Assembly (NCBI GenBank): GCA_036362785.1
Contig: CP143625.1
Span: 62,001 to 126,000 of the forward strand
Direction of reading: 5' to 3'
DNA from: a beta proteobacterium MWH-UniP1
GTDB taxonomy: Bacteria > Pseudomonadota > Gammaproteobacteria > Burkholderiales > Burkholderiaceae_A
Length of the DNA: 64,000 bases
This document shows, one piece after another, positions 54,899 to 64,000 of this stretch. A program made the position numbers and the translations under genes. Within the stretch, counting starts at the first letter, position 1, and every line of letters starts with the position of its first letter. Under the pieces are notes generated by a model. It made no database searches and had not been told where the DNA came from. It saw only the letters and a program-made list of their open reading frames with translations.

Positions 54899-54933
54899 GC
54901 GCTTACAGTACCTGATTCTGAAAATTTCGTGTC

Positions 54934-55800
54934 ATGCCTGAATTACCGGAAGTCGAAGTGACTGCCCAACATCTTGGCGCGGTTGTGCAGGGGGCAACAC
55001 TCCTGTCGGCCCACTTCAGCGGCAAGCGCCTTCGCCATCCGTTTCCCCGGCAGGCCCTTGCGGGCCTGGCCGGGCAGACCCTTCGGCGGGTTGGCCGACG
55101 CGCCAAGTATCTGCTTTTAGAGTTCGACCCCGGCTGCGTGGCGGTCCACTTGGGCATGTCGGGCGTCATGCAGTGCTGTGACCCGCAAACGCCGCCACAG
55201 TTGCACGATCATGTGCGGCTCCTCTTTCGGCTTCCCAGTGGTCGGCGACAAGATGTGGTCTTTCATGACCCCAGGCGCTTTGGTAGTTTTCAATGGATTG
55301 ACCGCGCCGGCCTGTCTCAGGCTGAGGATATCGGCCAGCATCTGGGCGAGAGTGCTCGCGGCATGGAGCCCTTTGATCCGGCTTTTGATGGGGATTTTTT
55401 GTATCGACAGTCACGCGGCAAAACCACTCCAATCAAGCATTGGCTGATGAGTGGGCAGACGGTGGTGGGGGTGGGCAACATTTATGCCTGTGAGGCCTTG
55501 TTTGAAAGTGGCATTCATCCGTCGCGGGCGGCGGGCAGCATTTCCAAGGCGCGTTATCAGACCTTGGCGATAGGCATTCGCCGCATACTGGCTGCAGCCA
55601 TTGCATCAGGTGGCAGCACCATTTCTGATTTTCTTGGGGCCGATGGCCAGGCGGGTCGTTACGGGCAATCCCATCAGGTCTACGACCACGAAGGTGACCC
55701 CTGCCCGCGCTGCAGCCAAGCCGGCAAGGCACACGTCAGAATTCGACGCATGGTGCAACAACAACGAAGTACTTTTTACTGCTATGTCTGCCAACATTAA
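54934..55800 (+). CDS. mutM: Formamidopyrimidine-DNA glycosylase (Fpg)
   Basis: Excises 8-oxoguanine and opened purines. The 288-residue protein begins MPELPEVEVTAQHL with catalytic P2 and E3, has K58 in RRAKYLLLEF, the GVGNIYACEALFESGI helix-two-turn-helix and a C-terminal zinc finger CPRC...CYVC. The last 17 bases overlap mutY, pairing two GO-system repair genes. Confidence 0.96.
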   Translation: MPELPEVEVTAQHLGAVVQGATLLSAHFSGKRLRHPFPRQALAGLAGQTLRRVGRRAKYLLLEFDPGCVAVHLGMSGVMQCCDPQTPPQLHDHVRLLFRLPSGRRQDVVFHDPRRFGSFQWIDRAGLSQAEDIGQHLGESARGMEPFDPAFDGDFLYRQSRGKTTPIKHWLMSGQTVVGVGNIYACEALFESGIHPSRAAGSISKARYQTLAIGIRRILAAAIASGGSTISDFLGADGQAGRYGQSHQVYDHEGDPCPRCSQAGKAHVRIRRMVQQQRSTFYCYVCQH

Positions 55801-56953
55801 TTCAACAGACTTTGCGCAACGGTTGATTCACTGGCAGCGGCAGGCCGGCCGCCACGATCTGCCCTGGCAGTCGTCCCCACCGAACGCTTATTGGGTCTGG
55901 CTTTCTGAAATCATGCTGCAGCAGACCCAGGTTCAAACAGTCATTCCATACTTTGTTCGATTCACCCAACGATTTCCGAATCTTCAGGCATTGGCCAATG
56001 CCACCGAACAAGAGGTGTTGGCCCTGTGGTCGGGCCTGGGCTACTATCAACGCGGCAGAAACCTGTTGGCCTGCGCCAAAGAAATTCAAGATCGTTTTGG
56101 TGGCCATTTCCCGAACAATGCCCAGGCATTAATGACTCTGCCGGGCATCGGGCCTTCAACGGCTGCGGCCATTGCATCGGTGGTTTATCAAGAACGTGTT
56201 GCGATTTTGGATGGCAACGTGAAACGGGTCTTGGCCAGAGTGACCTGCGCTGATGCACCCTGGGGTTCGCCCGCGCTTGAGAAAATGTTGTGGCAAGAAG
56301 CCCAGGCCCGGCTTCCGCAGAGTGCACCACAGATGCCCATCTACACCCAGGCCATTATGGATCTTGGGGCAATGGTCTGCCGCGCGAAAAATCCGGATTG
56401 TCCGGCGTGCCCTGTTCGAGCAGACTGCAAGGCCCATGCCAGCCAAACGGTGGCAGATTTTCCAAAACCAAAACTAAAAAAAATCACATCACGCAGACAA
56501 GCCCATTGGGTTGTGTTGTGTAACCCCGATGGGGTCTGGCTAATGCAGCAGCCCACGCGTGGGATTTGGCCTGGGCTCTGGGTGCCATGGCGTCTTGATT
56601 TGCAGGCCATGCCCAATAACTGGGACCAGACGGTATCTCAGTTGATTCAAGTCATCGAGATGAAGCATGCCTTTACCCACTACAAATTAGACATCTCGGC
56701 GGGTGTGATCCGCTGGCCCATGACCTCAAAACCGATATTGATAAGGCCCGGGCAAGTAACAGCCAAAGAATTAAGAGCCGGTGGTTTGCTGCCGGTTGGC
56801 GCACCGAGCGGGCTCGTATTTTTTTCTTGGCACCAGGCTTTTGACTTGCCCTTACCAGCGCCGGTCAGGACATTGCTGTCTAAGCTCTACCCTTTTGAGA
56901 AAGCGAGCGGTGGCGAATCGCGCAAGAGTAGTCCGAAGAAAAGCGTTGTTTGA
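55784..56953 (+). CDS. mutY: A/G-specific adenine glycosylase
   Basis: Removes adenine mispaired with 8-oxoguanine. The 389-residue product starts inside mutM at 55784 and shows LPWQSSPPNAYWVWLSEIML, the TLPGIGPSTAAAIASV helix-hairpin-helix, the cluster cysteines in VCRAKNPDCPACPVRADC, and a NUDIX-like C-terminal domain (WVVLCNPDGVWLMQQPTRG). The 3' end overlaps the convergent rapZ gene by 74 bases, encoding the last codons after SKLYPF. Confidence 0.95.
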   Translation: MSANINSTDFAQRLIHWQRQAGRHDLPWQSSPPNAYWVWLSEIMLQQTQVQTVIPYFVRFTQRFPNLQALANATEQEVLALWSGLGYYQRGRNLLACAKEIQDRFGGHFPNNAQALMTLPGIGPSTAAAIASVVYQERVAILDGNVKRVLARVTCADAPWGSPALEKMLWQEAQARLPQSAPQMPIYTQAIMDLGAMVCRAKNPDCPACPVRADCKAHASQTVADFPKPKLKKITSRRQAHWVVLCNPDGVWLMQQPTRGIWPGLWVPWRLDLQAMPNNWDQTVSQLIQVIEMKHAFTHYKLDISAGVIRWPMTSKPILIRPGQVTAKELRAGGLLPVGAPSGLVFFSWHQAFDLPLPAPVRTLLSKLYPFEKASGGESRKSSPKKSVV

Positions 56954-57764
56954 GTTGCTCGGCGCAATAGACAGATCGGTGTTGCCCGCCGGTGCAGCCA
57001 ATGGCCACCGTTAAGTAGCTTCGGTTTTCTTCAGCGTGCCGGGGTAACCACTTCGATAAGTAGCTGCCAATGTCGGTAATCATTTCGGCAACTTCCGGCT
57101 TGGATTCAAGATAACGAATCACCGGCTCGTCCCGGCCGGTCAATCCTTTTAGCTCTGACACGTAATATGGGTTGGGCAGACAACGCGCATCAAACACCAA
57201 GTCGGCGTCCATGGGGATGCCATCTTTAAAGGCAAAGGATTGAAAGAGCAGCGTTAGTCGTGTGGTCTGAAGATCCAGAATCTCTCTCACCCAACGGCGC
57301 AAGACCTGGGGTTGCAAGTCACTGGTGTCTAGCGGAATGGCCAGCGACTCAATCTCGGACAAAATCTCCCGCTCTCGGCGGATGCAATCCGCCAGGGTCT
57401 GGACCAAGTCACTTTCAAGCGCGGAGACGGCAGTTGGTTGCCGGCTCAATGGGTGGCGACGGCGGGTCTCGGAGTAGCGCTGAATCAGCGTTTCATCCCG
57501 CGCGTTTAAGAAAATCACTTTGACCTCATGGCCATCGCGCTTGAGCTGGGCAAGACTCTTGGATAACTGGCCCAGCGACCCCACTGTTCGCGCATCAACC
57601 GCCACCGCCAGTTGTGTCTGGCCTTGGCCAATTAAATCGCCAACAGCTTGCTCTAAAAATGCAACGGGCAGGTTGTCGATACAGAAGTAACCCGCGTCTT
57701 CCAACACATTTAAGGCAACGGATTTTCCTGAGCCCGACATGCCCGTGACCAACACAATCTTCAT
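56880..57764 (-). CDS. rapZ: RNase adapter protein RapZ
   Basis: A 294-residue P-loop protein (YvcJ/RapZ). The nucleotide site GMSGSGKS lies at residues 8-15; [28 protein letters not shown] and the C-terminal [16 protein letters not shown] block, which binds RNA in RapZ, follow. In enterobacteria it adapts GlmZ sRNA to RNase E and binds glucosamine-6-phosphate; its role here is inferred. Stop-start overlap (4 bases) with hprK. Confidence 0.94.
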   Translation of the reverse strand: MKIVLVTGMSGSGKSVALNVLEDAGYFCIDNLPVAFLEQAVGDLIGQGQTQLAVAVDARTVGSLGQLSKSLAQLKRDGHEVKVIFLNARDETLIQRYSETRRRHPLSRQPTAVSALESDLVQTLADCIRREREILSEIESLAIPLDTSDLQPQVLRRWVREILDLQTTRLTLLFQSFAFKDGIPMDADLVFDARCLPNPYYVSELKGLTGRDEPVIRYLESKPEVAEMITDIGSYLSKWLPRHAEENRSYLTVAIGCTGGQHRSVYCAEQLKQRFSSDYSCAIRHRSLSQKGRA

Positions 57765-58699
57765 TGTGACTGCCCGTCGGTCTGCTCCCGCATGGCCGCC
57801 TGTTGACGTTCCAAAAATTCTTGCATGGTGTCGATGCCGCGAAGACTTAAAACGGTATTTCGCACAGCAGCCTCGACCAAGACGGCCAGGTTTCGGCCAG
57901 CCGCCACTGGGATCACCACTTTGCGCACCGGCAGGCCCATGATGTCTTGTGACATGGCCTCGAGTGGTAGCCGCTCAAACTCATCCATGGAGCTTCGGCG
58001 AATCAACTGCACAATCAGCTTGAGCCGCATTTTGCGGCGCACAGAGGTCTCGCCAAAGATGGTGCGAATATCCAAAAGCCCCAGCCCACGAACTTCCAAC
58101 AGGTTTTGAATCAAGGGCGGGCAACGGCCTTCAATAGCGTCAGGCGCAATACGTGTGAGATCCACGACGTCATCGGCAATCAGGCCATGGCCACGGGTAA
58201 TTAATTCGAGCGCCAACTCACTTTTGCCAAGCCCAGATTCGCCGGTGATCAACACACCCATGCCCAGCACGTCCATGTAAACACCATGCATCTGGGTCTT
58301 GGGGGCCAGGATTCGCGATACCTGCGCCCGAGCGATTTCAATGATTTGTGCCGCCGAGACGGGCGTGCGTAATAACGCAAGGCCTTCTCGTTCGCAGGCA
58401 GAGAAAATTTCTGCTGGCGGAATCTCGTCGTCGGCAATGATGATGGCCGGGGGCTTGCCTGCGATGAGCTCAGCCGTGAGATAGCTTTTTCGTTGGGGGT
58501 CGAGCCGGTTGTAGTAGACCACCTCGGCTGTGCCCATGACCTGAATTCGGTTGGGGTGAATCAGGTTTAAGTGGCCGATAAGATCGGCACTTTCGACCGA
58601 CTGGATTGCAATTTTTTTACTGGCGCCGGCCTGGCCTGTTAAAAAGCTCAGTTGTAGCGCCGCCGCGTTTTCTTCGAAGAGTGACTTAACGTCAAGCAC
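57761..58699 (-). CDS. hprK: HPr kinase/phosphorylase
   Basis: Phosphorylates and dephosphorylates a serine of HPr-type proteins. The 312-residue enzyme has an N-terminal regulatory domain and a C-terminal domain with the Walker A motif [20 protein letters not shown] near residue 155, [14 protein letters not shown], and [17 protein letters not shown]. In betaproteobacteria HprK stands in a reduced PTS together with PtsN and links carbon and nitrogen signals. Overlaps ptsN by 8 bases. Confidence 0.95.
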   Translation of the reverse strand: MLDVKSLFEENAAALQLSFLTGQAGASKKIAIQSVESADLIGHLNLIHPNRIQVMGTAEVVYYNRLDPQRKSYLTAELIAGKPPAIIIADDEIPPAEIFSACEREGLALLRTPVSAAQIIEIARAQVSRILAPKTQMHGVYMDVLGMGVLITGESGLGKSELALELITRGHGLIADDVVDLTRIAPDAIEGRCPPLIQNLLEVRGLGLLDIRTIFGETSVRRKMRLKLIVQLIRRSSMDEFERLPLEAMSQDIMGLPVRKVVIPVAAGRNLAVLVEAAVRNTVLSLRGIDTMQEFLERQQAAMREQTDGQSQ

Positions 58700-59156
58700 G
58701 TGCAGGCTGCCAGGATTCCAGTGCCTGATGAATCAGATCGGCCTGACTCTCGTTGAGCAAAGTTTCACGCATGGATTTGTCGGACAACATTTCGGCGACT
58801 TCGGACAAGATTTCTAAATGTTGTTGGGTGGCCTGCTCGGGCACCAATAAAAAGAGCAACAGGTTGACCGGCTTGCCGTCGGGCGCGTCGAAGGCCACCG
58901 GCTCTGCAAGCCGAACCAGTGCCGCTACGGCCTCTTTCAGTCCTTTGATTCGACCATGGGGAATAGCGATGCCCTCCCCAAGGCCGGTCGAGCCGAGTCG
59001 CTCGCGAGCGAATAACGAATCAAAGACCTTGACCCGGGCAATGCCCTGGTTGTTTTCAAACAAAAGACCCGCCTGCTCAAAGACACGCTTTTTGCTGCTG
59101 GCCTCAAGACCAACCACGATGTTGGTCGCTGGAAGTAACTGGCTTATGCGGTTCAT
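58692..59156 (-). CDS. ptsN: PTS IIA-like nitrogen regulatory protein
   Basis: EIIA-Ntr, phosphorylated on histidine, controls potassium transport and other targets. The 154-residue product has the phospho-site H67 in [10 protein letters not shown], the [20 protein letters not shown] block and [13 protein letters not shown]. Upstream a TATAAT-like hexamer (59191-59196) and a GC-rich hairpin suggest a separate promoter, though it also lies 64 bases behind hpf. Confidence 0.94.
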   Translation of the reverse strand: MNRISQLLPATNIVVGLEASSKKRVFEQAGLLFENNQGIARVKVFDSLFARERLGSTGLGEGIAIPHGRIKGLKEAVAALVRLAEPVAFDAPDGKPVNLLLFLLVPEQATQQHLEILSEVAEMLSDKSMRETLLNESQADLIHQALESWQPARA

Positions 59157-59220
59157 CTCTCCGCCTCGTCTAGTCGAGTGGGCGGATTATAGATCGTTTG
59201 TTGCGCCGCGTTATGCCACC

Positions 59221-59547
59221 TTATGAGATCACGGTGTGGGTTACCCCCTGGCCCCGATGGACGCCGGGACGGTGGGTTTCCTTGTACCGGAGTACCTGGC
59301 GGTCCAGCTTGTCGGAAAGCAGGTCAATGGCGGCATAAAGGTCCGTGTGGCTGGCCTCGCAGTGGATATCTTTGCCGGGCAGATGAACGGTAACTTCTGC
59401 AATCTGGTTGAGCTTTTGCACACTCAGGACCACATGGACCTCGTTGACTTGGTGGAAGTGACGCCAGGCGCGGCCGAATTTCTGGTCGACGTAGTCGCGA
59501 ATTGCTGGGGTGATTTCAACGTGATGTCCCTTAATGGTCAGATGCAT
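59221..59547 (-). CDS. hpf: Ribosome hibernation-promoting factor, short type
   Basis: A 108-residue short HPF/YfiA protein that binds the 30S subunit in stationary phase. It begins MHLTIKGHHVEITPAIRDYV and contains IHCEASHTDLYAAIDLLSDK and RQVLRYKETH. The C-terminal dimerisation domain of long HPF is absent. Gene order rpoN-hpf-ptsN is typical. Confidence 0.93.
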   Translation of the reverse strand: MHLTIKGHHVEITPAIRDYVDQKFGRAWRHFHQVNEVHVVLSVQKLNQIAEVTVHLPGKDIHCEASHTDLYAAIDLLSDKLDRQVLRYKETHRPGVHRGQGVTHTVIS

Positions 59548-59561
59548 GACACAACCTCCTT

Positions 59562-61025
59562 TTAGAGTTGTTTACGTTGGCCTACGGGGTTAATTCTGAG
59601 CGCTTCTCTGTACTTTGCAATCGTGCGGCGCGCAACGTGGACACCCTCTTGTACGAACCGGTCGGCGATTTGCTGATCGGACAAGGGGTTGCGGGGGTTT
59701 TCTTGGGAAATCCACTGCTTGATTTTCGCCCGAATGGCGGTGGAGGAGGCGGTGCCACCAGTGTCGGTGCTGACATGGCTGGCAAAAAAATACTTAAGTT
59801 CAAAAGTGCCCTTGGGTGTCAGGATGTATTTGTTGGTTGTGACCCGCGACACGGTGGACTCATGAAGCTCACAGAGTTCCGCAATTTCTCGTAGGACCAG
59901 CGGCTTCATGGCGAGTTCCCCATGCACAAAGAAGGCCTGCTGCTCCATGGCAATCGCCTGGGCCACCCGAAGAATGGTGTCAAACCGCTGCTGGATATTT
60001 TTAATCATCCATCGGGCCTCTTGTAGCTGACTGCTCATGCGGTGGGCCGGGTCTTTGCGAATCGTCTCGGCGTAGACCGGGTTGATGGTGAGCCGCGGGA
60101 CTGCAGATTCGTTGAGCCGCACCTGCCAGACGGGGCCTGTTTTGGTCTGGACCTGGTAGGCAATCACATCTGGAATAACGTTTTCGGCAGTGTCTTGTTG
60201 GAACGCTTTGCCAGGGTGGGGGTTTAGGCTTTGGATGAGTTTGACACTGCCACGCAAAGACTCCTGATCGCAGGCCAGCACTTTGCATAAATTCTTGAAC
60301 TCTTTTGCACCCAATGCTTTTAGGTGCGCATCATGGCTGACGATACGTTTTGCAAGCGCCAGTGTTTCGGGCTCGCAGACCAATTCGTTGGTCTGCTCGA
60401 GTCGCTCAAGCTGCAGCAGTAAACAATCCTGCAAGCTTCGCGCGCCCACACCGGGCGGGTCCATGCTCTGCAAAAGTTTTAGCCCAAGTTGTAGCTCGTC
60501 TTGGGCAAGCCGCTCACCGAAATTGGTCTCGAATAAATCAGCAATGGCAGCTTCGATCTCCACCAGGCTTTCTCGCAGATAGCCATCGTCATCAAGTGAC
60601 TCGATCAGAACATCAAGCCAGGCCATATCACGCTCGGATAGCGTTAGATCGTGGGCCTGCTCGTGTAAATGGTCACGCAGACTGAGGGGCTGGGCTCGTC
60701 GGGCGGACCAATCCTGATCATCGTCGTCGCTGGTGCGGCCCGCGCTTGCTGCCCAAACTTCAGTGGCGCCTGGCTGGCCTTCATCAGTGGGGCCTGCATC
60801 AGCGGAGTCGTGTTCAAAACCCGCTGAAAGACTGTTGGTCGAGTCTGCGGCGGCAATGCTTTGCGCGGCCTGGTCCTGTGTTTCTAAAAGTGGATTTTCA
60901 GCAAGAAATTTTTCAATTTCTTCTTCGAGCTCGGCGGTCGACATCTGCAAGAGCCGAATAGACTGCTGGAGCTGGGGCGTGAGCGCCAGGTGTTGGGAGA
61001 TCCGCAGTCCAAGAGCGGGCTTCAT
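59562..61025 (-). CDS. rpoN: RNA polymerase sigma-54 factor
   Basis: Sigma-54 recognises -24/-12 promoters with AAA+ activators. The 487-residue protein has the glutamine-rich region I (LRISQHLALTPQLQQSIRLL), an acidic linker, the core-binding region, a helix-turn-helix (EIAELCELHESTVSRVTTNK) and the C-terminal RpoN box ARRTIAKYREAL. Follows lptB by 11 bases. Confidence 0.97.
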   Translation of the reverse strand: MKPALGLRISQHLALTPQLQQSIRLLQMSTAELEEEIEKFLAENPLLETQDQAAQSIAAADSTNSLSAGFEHDSADAGPTDEGQPGATEVWAASAGRTSDDDDQDWSARRAQPLSLRDHLHEQAHDLTLSERDMAWLDVLIESLDDDGYLRESLVEIEAAIADLFETNFGERLAQDELQLGLKLLQSMDPPGVGARSLQDCLLLQLERLEQTNELVCEPETLALAKRIVSHDAHLKALGAKEFKNLCKVLACDQESLRGSVKLIQSLNPHPGKAFQQDTAENVIPDVIAYQVQTKTGPVWQVRLNESAVPRLTINPVYAETIRKDPAHRMSSQLQEARWMIKNIQQRFDTILRVAQAIAMEQQAFFVHGELAMKPLVLREIAELCELHESTVSRVTTNKYILTPKGTFELKYFFASHVSTDTGGTASSTAIRAKIKQWISQENPRNPLSDQQIADRFVQEGVHVARRTIAKYREALRINPVGQRKQL

Positions 61026-61036
61026 GGGCCGCAGAG

Positions 61037-61789
61037 TTACATCCGGAAATGTTCCCCAAGGTAGACCTTGCGAACATTTTCATTGGCCACGATTTCTTGT
61101 GGTGTACCGCTGGCCAGGACCGACCCTTCACTGATGATGTAGGCACGATCACAAATACCCAGGGTCTCGCGGACATTATGGTCCGTAATCAGTACGCCAA
61201 TGCCACGGCTTTTTAAGAACCGAACAATGCGTTGAATCTCGATGACCGCAATGGGGTCTACGCCCGCAAAAGGCTCGTCAAGCAAAATGAATCGGGGGGA
61301 AGTCGCCAAGGCCCGCGCAATTTCAACCCGTCGCCGCTCGCCACCGGACAAAGAAATGGCCATGCTGTCGCGAATGTGGCCAATCTGTAAGTCGTCTAAG
61401 AGCTCGGTCAGTCGGGTCTCAACGGTTTTGGCGTCAAGTGGCCGACCATCACGATCGGTCTGAAGCTGCAAGATCGCACGGATATTGTCAGCCACCGAGA
61501 GTTTGCGAAAGACCGATGCTTCTTGCGGCAGATAGGAAAGCCCCATACGTGCCCGTTGATGGATCGGCATGCGGGCCAGGTTCCTTCCGTCCATCAGAAT
61601 CTCGCCAGCGTCGGATTTCACCAGGCCAACAATCATATAAAAACTGGTGGTCTTGCCTGCCCCATTGGGCCCAAGCAATCCAACCACCTCGCCGCTCGAA
61701 ATCGTCATCGAGACGTTTTGCACCACGGTTCGGCCCTTGTAGGCCTTTCGTAACGCCTGAATATCGAGGGTGCTCAAATGGGCATTCAT
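61037..61789 (-). CDS. lptB: LPS export ABC transporter ATP-binding protein LptB
   Basis: Powers LPS extraction with LptFG. The 250-residue ATPase has Walker [15 protein letters not shown], the Q-loop [12 protein letters not shown], the signature [17 protein letters not shown] and Walker [17 protein letters not shown]. It starts 3 bases after the lptA stop, in a run kdsD-kdsC-lptC-lptA-lptB-rpoN. Confidence 0.97.
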   Translation of the reverse strand: MNAHLSTLDIQALRKAYKGRTVVQNVSMTISSGEVVGLLGPNGAGKTTSFYMIVGLVKSDAGEILMDGRNLARMPIHQRARMGLSYLPQEASVFRKLSVADNIRAILQLQTDRDGRPLDAKTVETRLTELLDDLQIGHIRDSMAISLSGGERRRVEIARALATSPRFILLDEPFAGVDPIAVIEIQRIVRFLKSRGIGVLITDHNVRETLGICDRAYIISEGSVLASGTPQEIVANENVRKVYLGEHFRM

Positions 61790-61792
61790 GAA

Positions 61793-62347
61793 TTATTTAC
61801 TGGCTGCAGGGCTGGCTTTGCTGTCACCCTTGGGCATGAGGAACATTCGTGAGCGCGGCTGTCCTTGGCCGGATTCCACCACATAACGCTCCGTGATGTT
61901 GTTGTACGTCAGCCGGTCACCAGAGACCTGGTCTTTGAGCACATCGCCCTCTAAGCGACGCATGATGGCGTTGTTGGTCAGGATGACGATCTCTTCTTTG
62001 CCATCGTAATCAAGTCGTAATGCCTCACCTTCCATGAACTCGTTGGGGAGGTCACGTTTTTGGCGAAAACGTGCGGGCCGACCGGTCATGATGCCGAAGT
62101 AATTGCCAACCGCGTCTTGCCACATTTCCATACGATCGCCACGCATGATCAGGGTGCCTTTGGTGAGCACCACATTGCCCGTGAAAATCGTGATTTGCTT
62201 TTGATCGTCGTGATTGAGCTTGTCAGAGTCAATAGTGGTGGGTTTGTCGCGATCGGCCCGCTCAGCCTGCGCTGACGGCAGGTGAATTGTCAGCATCACG
62301 CCCAGCGCGGCGGCCATCAATGGCAATGACCATGGGTAGTGTTTCAT
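61793..62347 (-). CDS. lptA: LPS transport periplasmic protein LptA
   Basis: Forms the periplasmic bridge carrying LPS to the outer membrane. The 184-residue product has a signal peptide (MKHYPWSLPLMAAALGVML then SAQA) and an OstA/LptA jellyroll with VLTKGTLIMRGDRMEMW and GEALRLDYDG. Start overlaps the lptC stop by 4 bases. Confidence 0.94.
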   Translation of the reverse strand: MKHYPWSLPLMAAALGVMLTIHLPSAQAERADRDKPTTIDSDKLNHDDQKQITIFTGNVVLTKGTLIMRGDRMEMWQDAVGNYFGIMTGRPARFRQKRDLPNEFMEGEALRLDYDGKEEIVILTNNAIMRRLEGDVLKDQVSGDRLTYNNITERYVVESGQGQPRSRMFLMPKGDSKASPAASK

Positions 62348-62931
62348 TGTTTCTTGTTTTCCTTGGGAACCACCATCCGGGATTCCGAAACGATATCAAT
62401 CTTCTGGGTTTTCTGATCAAACCGCATGCCAATGCCCTGCAGGGTGGATAGACCCCGCTGTACAAAAACCGGCGCTGTGGTGCTGGCCTGCTCTTCAGCA
62501 ACCAGCAGGGTCGCCTTCGAAGTGGTGATTTTTGCAGCGGGTTGTGTGCCGAAGGCTTCTCGAGTGATCACCACGTCGCCATTGAGATCGATTTGATTCT
62601 GTTGGTCGGTCGCAATGGCCGTGTTGGCCCGCACTACAGTCTTGGGTTTATCGATTGCCAGCGAGGTCATCACCGGGAACTCTAGCAAGCTTTCATCGCC
62701 GCGTTCGTTGTGCAGAATTCTTTTGGCTTCAAGCCGGTACTGCGGTTTTCCGAAGATATCGGTTCGCGTAATCGTTGGGTTTTCAATGATGGCGTTGGGG
62801 CCACTGCCAACCACAGCCTGGTCGTTGAGTCGGCCGCGCTGCAGCACTTCGCTTAGGCCCCAAGCGGCGATCGCAAGCACGCCAAACAAGAGAATGGAGA
62901 TTGTGTTGCCAATCCACTCGGTGTTTTTCAT
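62344..62931 (-). CDS. lptC: LPS export system protein LptC
   Basis: Inner-membrane-anchored LPS relay between LptBFG and LptA. The 195-residue protein has one N-terminal helix (ISILLFGVLAIAAWGLSEVL) and a periplasmic beta-jellyroll (DIFGKPQYRLEAKRILHN, QIDLNGDVVITREAFG). Overlaps kdsC by 4 bases and lptA by 4. Confidence 0.93.
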   Translation of the reverse strand: MKNTEWIGNTISILLFGVLAIAAWGLSEVLQRGRLNDQAVVGSGPNAIIENPTITRTDIFGKPQYRLEAKRILHNERGDESLLEFPVMTSLAIDKPKTVVRANTAIATDQQNQIDLNGDVVITREAFGTQPAAKITTSKATLLVAEEQASTTAPVFVQRGLSTLQGIGMRFDQKTQKIDIVSESRMVVPKENKKQ

Positions 62932-63455
62932 GCGCGGCTTTTCAGAATAAATTCACAGCATTCGCGCACTGCCCCATCACCGCCTCTGCGACTCGAGACC
63001 CAGTGGGCCTGGGCCAAAACATCGGCCGTTGCATTTGGAACTGCTGCGGCAAACACGACACGTGAGAACAGATCTAGGTCAGGCGTGTCATCTCCCATAT
63101 GGCCGCAGCGCGCCGGGTCAATGCCCTGGGTTTTAATCAGCTGATCAAAAGCAGCCCCTTTGTCTGATTGCCCCTGCAGCACGACATCAAACCCTAGTTC
63201 CTTTGCGCGGGTGGCGGTTGCGTCATGCTGCCGGCCACTGATGATGCCAATTCGGATGCCGGCTTTACGCAAAAGTTTTAAGCCATGGCCATCGAGCACA
63301 TGAAACCGCTTCAGGCTTTCACCTTGCGGACCATAAAACAGGCCCCCATCCGTCATCACGCCATCCACATCAAAAAACATCCACTCCACTTCGCGTGCGC
63401 GGGCAGCAGCATCTTTGGGGCTCGCATCAGTTGGATGGGGAACAAATAACGACAT
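62928..63455 (-). CDS. kdsC: 3-deoxy-D-manno-octulosonate 8-phosphate phosphatase
   Basis: Dephosphorylates Kdo-8-phosphate for LPS inner-core synthesis. The 175-residue tetrameric HAD enzyme shows MFFDVDGVMTDGGLFYGPQG, FHVLDGHGLKLL, IGIISGRQ, and CGHMGDDTPDLDLF. It begins 10 bases after kdsD. Confidence 0.95.
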   Translation of the reverse strand: MSLFVPHPTDASPKDAAARAREVEWMFFDVDGVMTDGGLFYGPQGESLKRFHVLDGHGLKLLRKAGIRIGIISGRQHDATATRAKELGFDVVLQGQSDKGAAFDQLIKTQGIDPARCGHMGDDTPDLDLFSRVVFAAAVPNATADVLAQAHWVSSRRGGDGAVRECCEFILKSRA

Positions 63456-63465
63456 GGCAATTCAC

Positions 63466-64000
63466 TCAGAGTATTTTTGATTCGAGCAGATCATGAACGC
63501 CCACCGCACCAATCAGCACACCAGATGGATCGACCACGAGCAGATGATTGATACGCGTGGTGTCGATCAGATGGGCCACCTCACTGGCAAGCCGCTGAGG
63601 CTCAATCGTTTTCGGGTTGGCGCTCATGACTTGATCAATCTTAAGGTTTCGCACATCAACACCCTGGGACAGGACTCGACGCAAGTCGCCGTCGGTAAAG
63701 ATCCCCACGGCCTGATGTTGATCGTTCACCACTGCGGTCATGCCCATGCGTTTGGCGCTGATCACTTGGAAGGCTTCGGTCACCGGGGTGCCAAGCGGCA
63801 CCACTGGCAATTGATCGCCCTTGCGCATCACGTCTTCTACCCGCATTAAGAGTTTTCTTCCCAGGCTTCCGCCCGGGTGCGATCGGGCAAAGTCCTCGGC
63901 ACTAAAGCCTTTTAAATCAAGCAAGACAAGCGCCAAGGCATCGCCCAGCGCCAAGGCTGCCGTGGTGCTTGCTGTTGGCGCAAGGTTTAAGGGGCAGGCC
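63466..64000 (-). CDS. kdsD: Arabinose-5-phosphate isomerase KdsD, 5' part outside window
   Basis: Converts ribulose 5-phosphate to arabinose 5-phosphate, the first step to Kdo. The frame is open to the window edge. The visible 178 codons start in the end of the SIS domain (NLAPTASTTAALALGDALA) and continue with two CBS domains (VMRKGDQLPVVPLGTPVTEA and MGMTAVVNDQHQAVGIFTDG, then KIDQVMSANPKTIEP). The SIS N-terminal half lies beyond base 64000. Confidence 0.95.
   Translation of the reverse strand, partial: ACPLNLAPTASTTAALALGDALALVLLDLKGFSAEDFARSHPGGSLGRKLLMRVEDVMRKGDQLPVVPLGTPVTEAFQVISAKRMGMTAVVNDQHQAVGIFTDGDLRRVLSQGVDVRNLKIDQVMSANPKTIEPQRLASEVAHLIDTTRINHLLVVDPSGVLIGAVGVHDLLESKIL

Noticed and set aside
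59160-59185. CCGCC/GGCGG inverted repeat between hpf and ptsN
   Set aside because: Stem is short with a long loop and no T-run; not convincing as terminator or operator.

Overview
This 64 kb window is core chromosome of a betaproteobacterium, most likely of the order Burkholderiales. The inference rests on gene content and order: midA / SDR-folB-ttcA-ubiB; two LpxL-like acyltransferases-dapF-DUF484-xerC-COG0523 GTPase-dksA; coxB-coxA-small ORF-ctaG-DUF2970-coxC, twin-TM protein, SURF1, ctaB; ychF / pth-rplY-prs-tRNA-Gln-ispE-lolB-TPR; and kdsD-kdsC-lptC-lptA-lptB-rpoN-hpf-ptsN-hprK-rapZ. An aa3-type oxidase implies aerobic respiration. I do not assign a genus. I see no insertion sequence, prophage or CRISPR array; the only clearly accessory stretch is about 38.8-40.2 kb.

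Layout. 1-7 kb: end-truncated sodium/solute symporter, ubiB, ttcA, folB and a pteridine-reductase-like SDR on the minus strand, divergent from midA, which converges on cca. 7-14.3 kb: NDUFA9-like protein, soluble lytic transglycosylase, then a one-carbon/methyl-cycle block (5-formyl-THF cyclo-ligase, metF, ahcY, metK) with an S-adenosylhomocysteine riboswitch ahead of ahcY-metF. 14.5-20.3 kb: lipid A-type acyltransferases, dapF, DUF484, xerC, COG0523 GTPase and a one-cysteine DksA. 20.3-31.9 kb: a CobS-like membrane protein without its aspartate motifs, argB, HAD phosphatase, slmA, a ThiF/MoeB protein, CtpA protease, gpmA, rhodanese-grxC-secB-gpsA-LOG, trmL, comF, a BioC-like protein without its SAM loop, and a DUF2244 protein. 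32-38.8 kb: cytochrome c oxidase structural and assembly genes; heme A synthase (ctaA) is not in the cluster. 38.8-40.2 kb: an AT-richer islet with a headless beta-barrel gene, a short duplicate of the rpoH 3' end, and a toxin-antitoxin pair whose toxin is frameshifted. 40.2-47.4 kb: rpoH and a large basic amino-acid decarboxylase divergent around a perfect CIRCE operator, ftsY (no ftsEX beside it) and an M16 peptidase pair. 47.4-57 kb: rsmD-coaD-ferredoxin-ychF, then pth, rplY, prs, tRNA-Gln, ispE, lolB, a TPR protein, mutM and mutY. 57-64 kb: the nitrogen-PTS/RpoN and LPS-transport/Kdo cluster, cut by the window end in kdsD.

The most noteworthy items are the CIRCE element at rpoH, the SAH riboswitch, the decayed TA/barrel islet with its rpoH-tail duplication, two probable pseudoenzymes (CobS-like and BioC-like), and a CoxB that begins at what is normally its mature N-terminus. 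Starts were chosen by ribosome-binding site, family length and overlap with neighbours, so several differ from the longest open frame. Everything here is read by eye; no database search was run.
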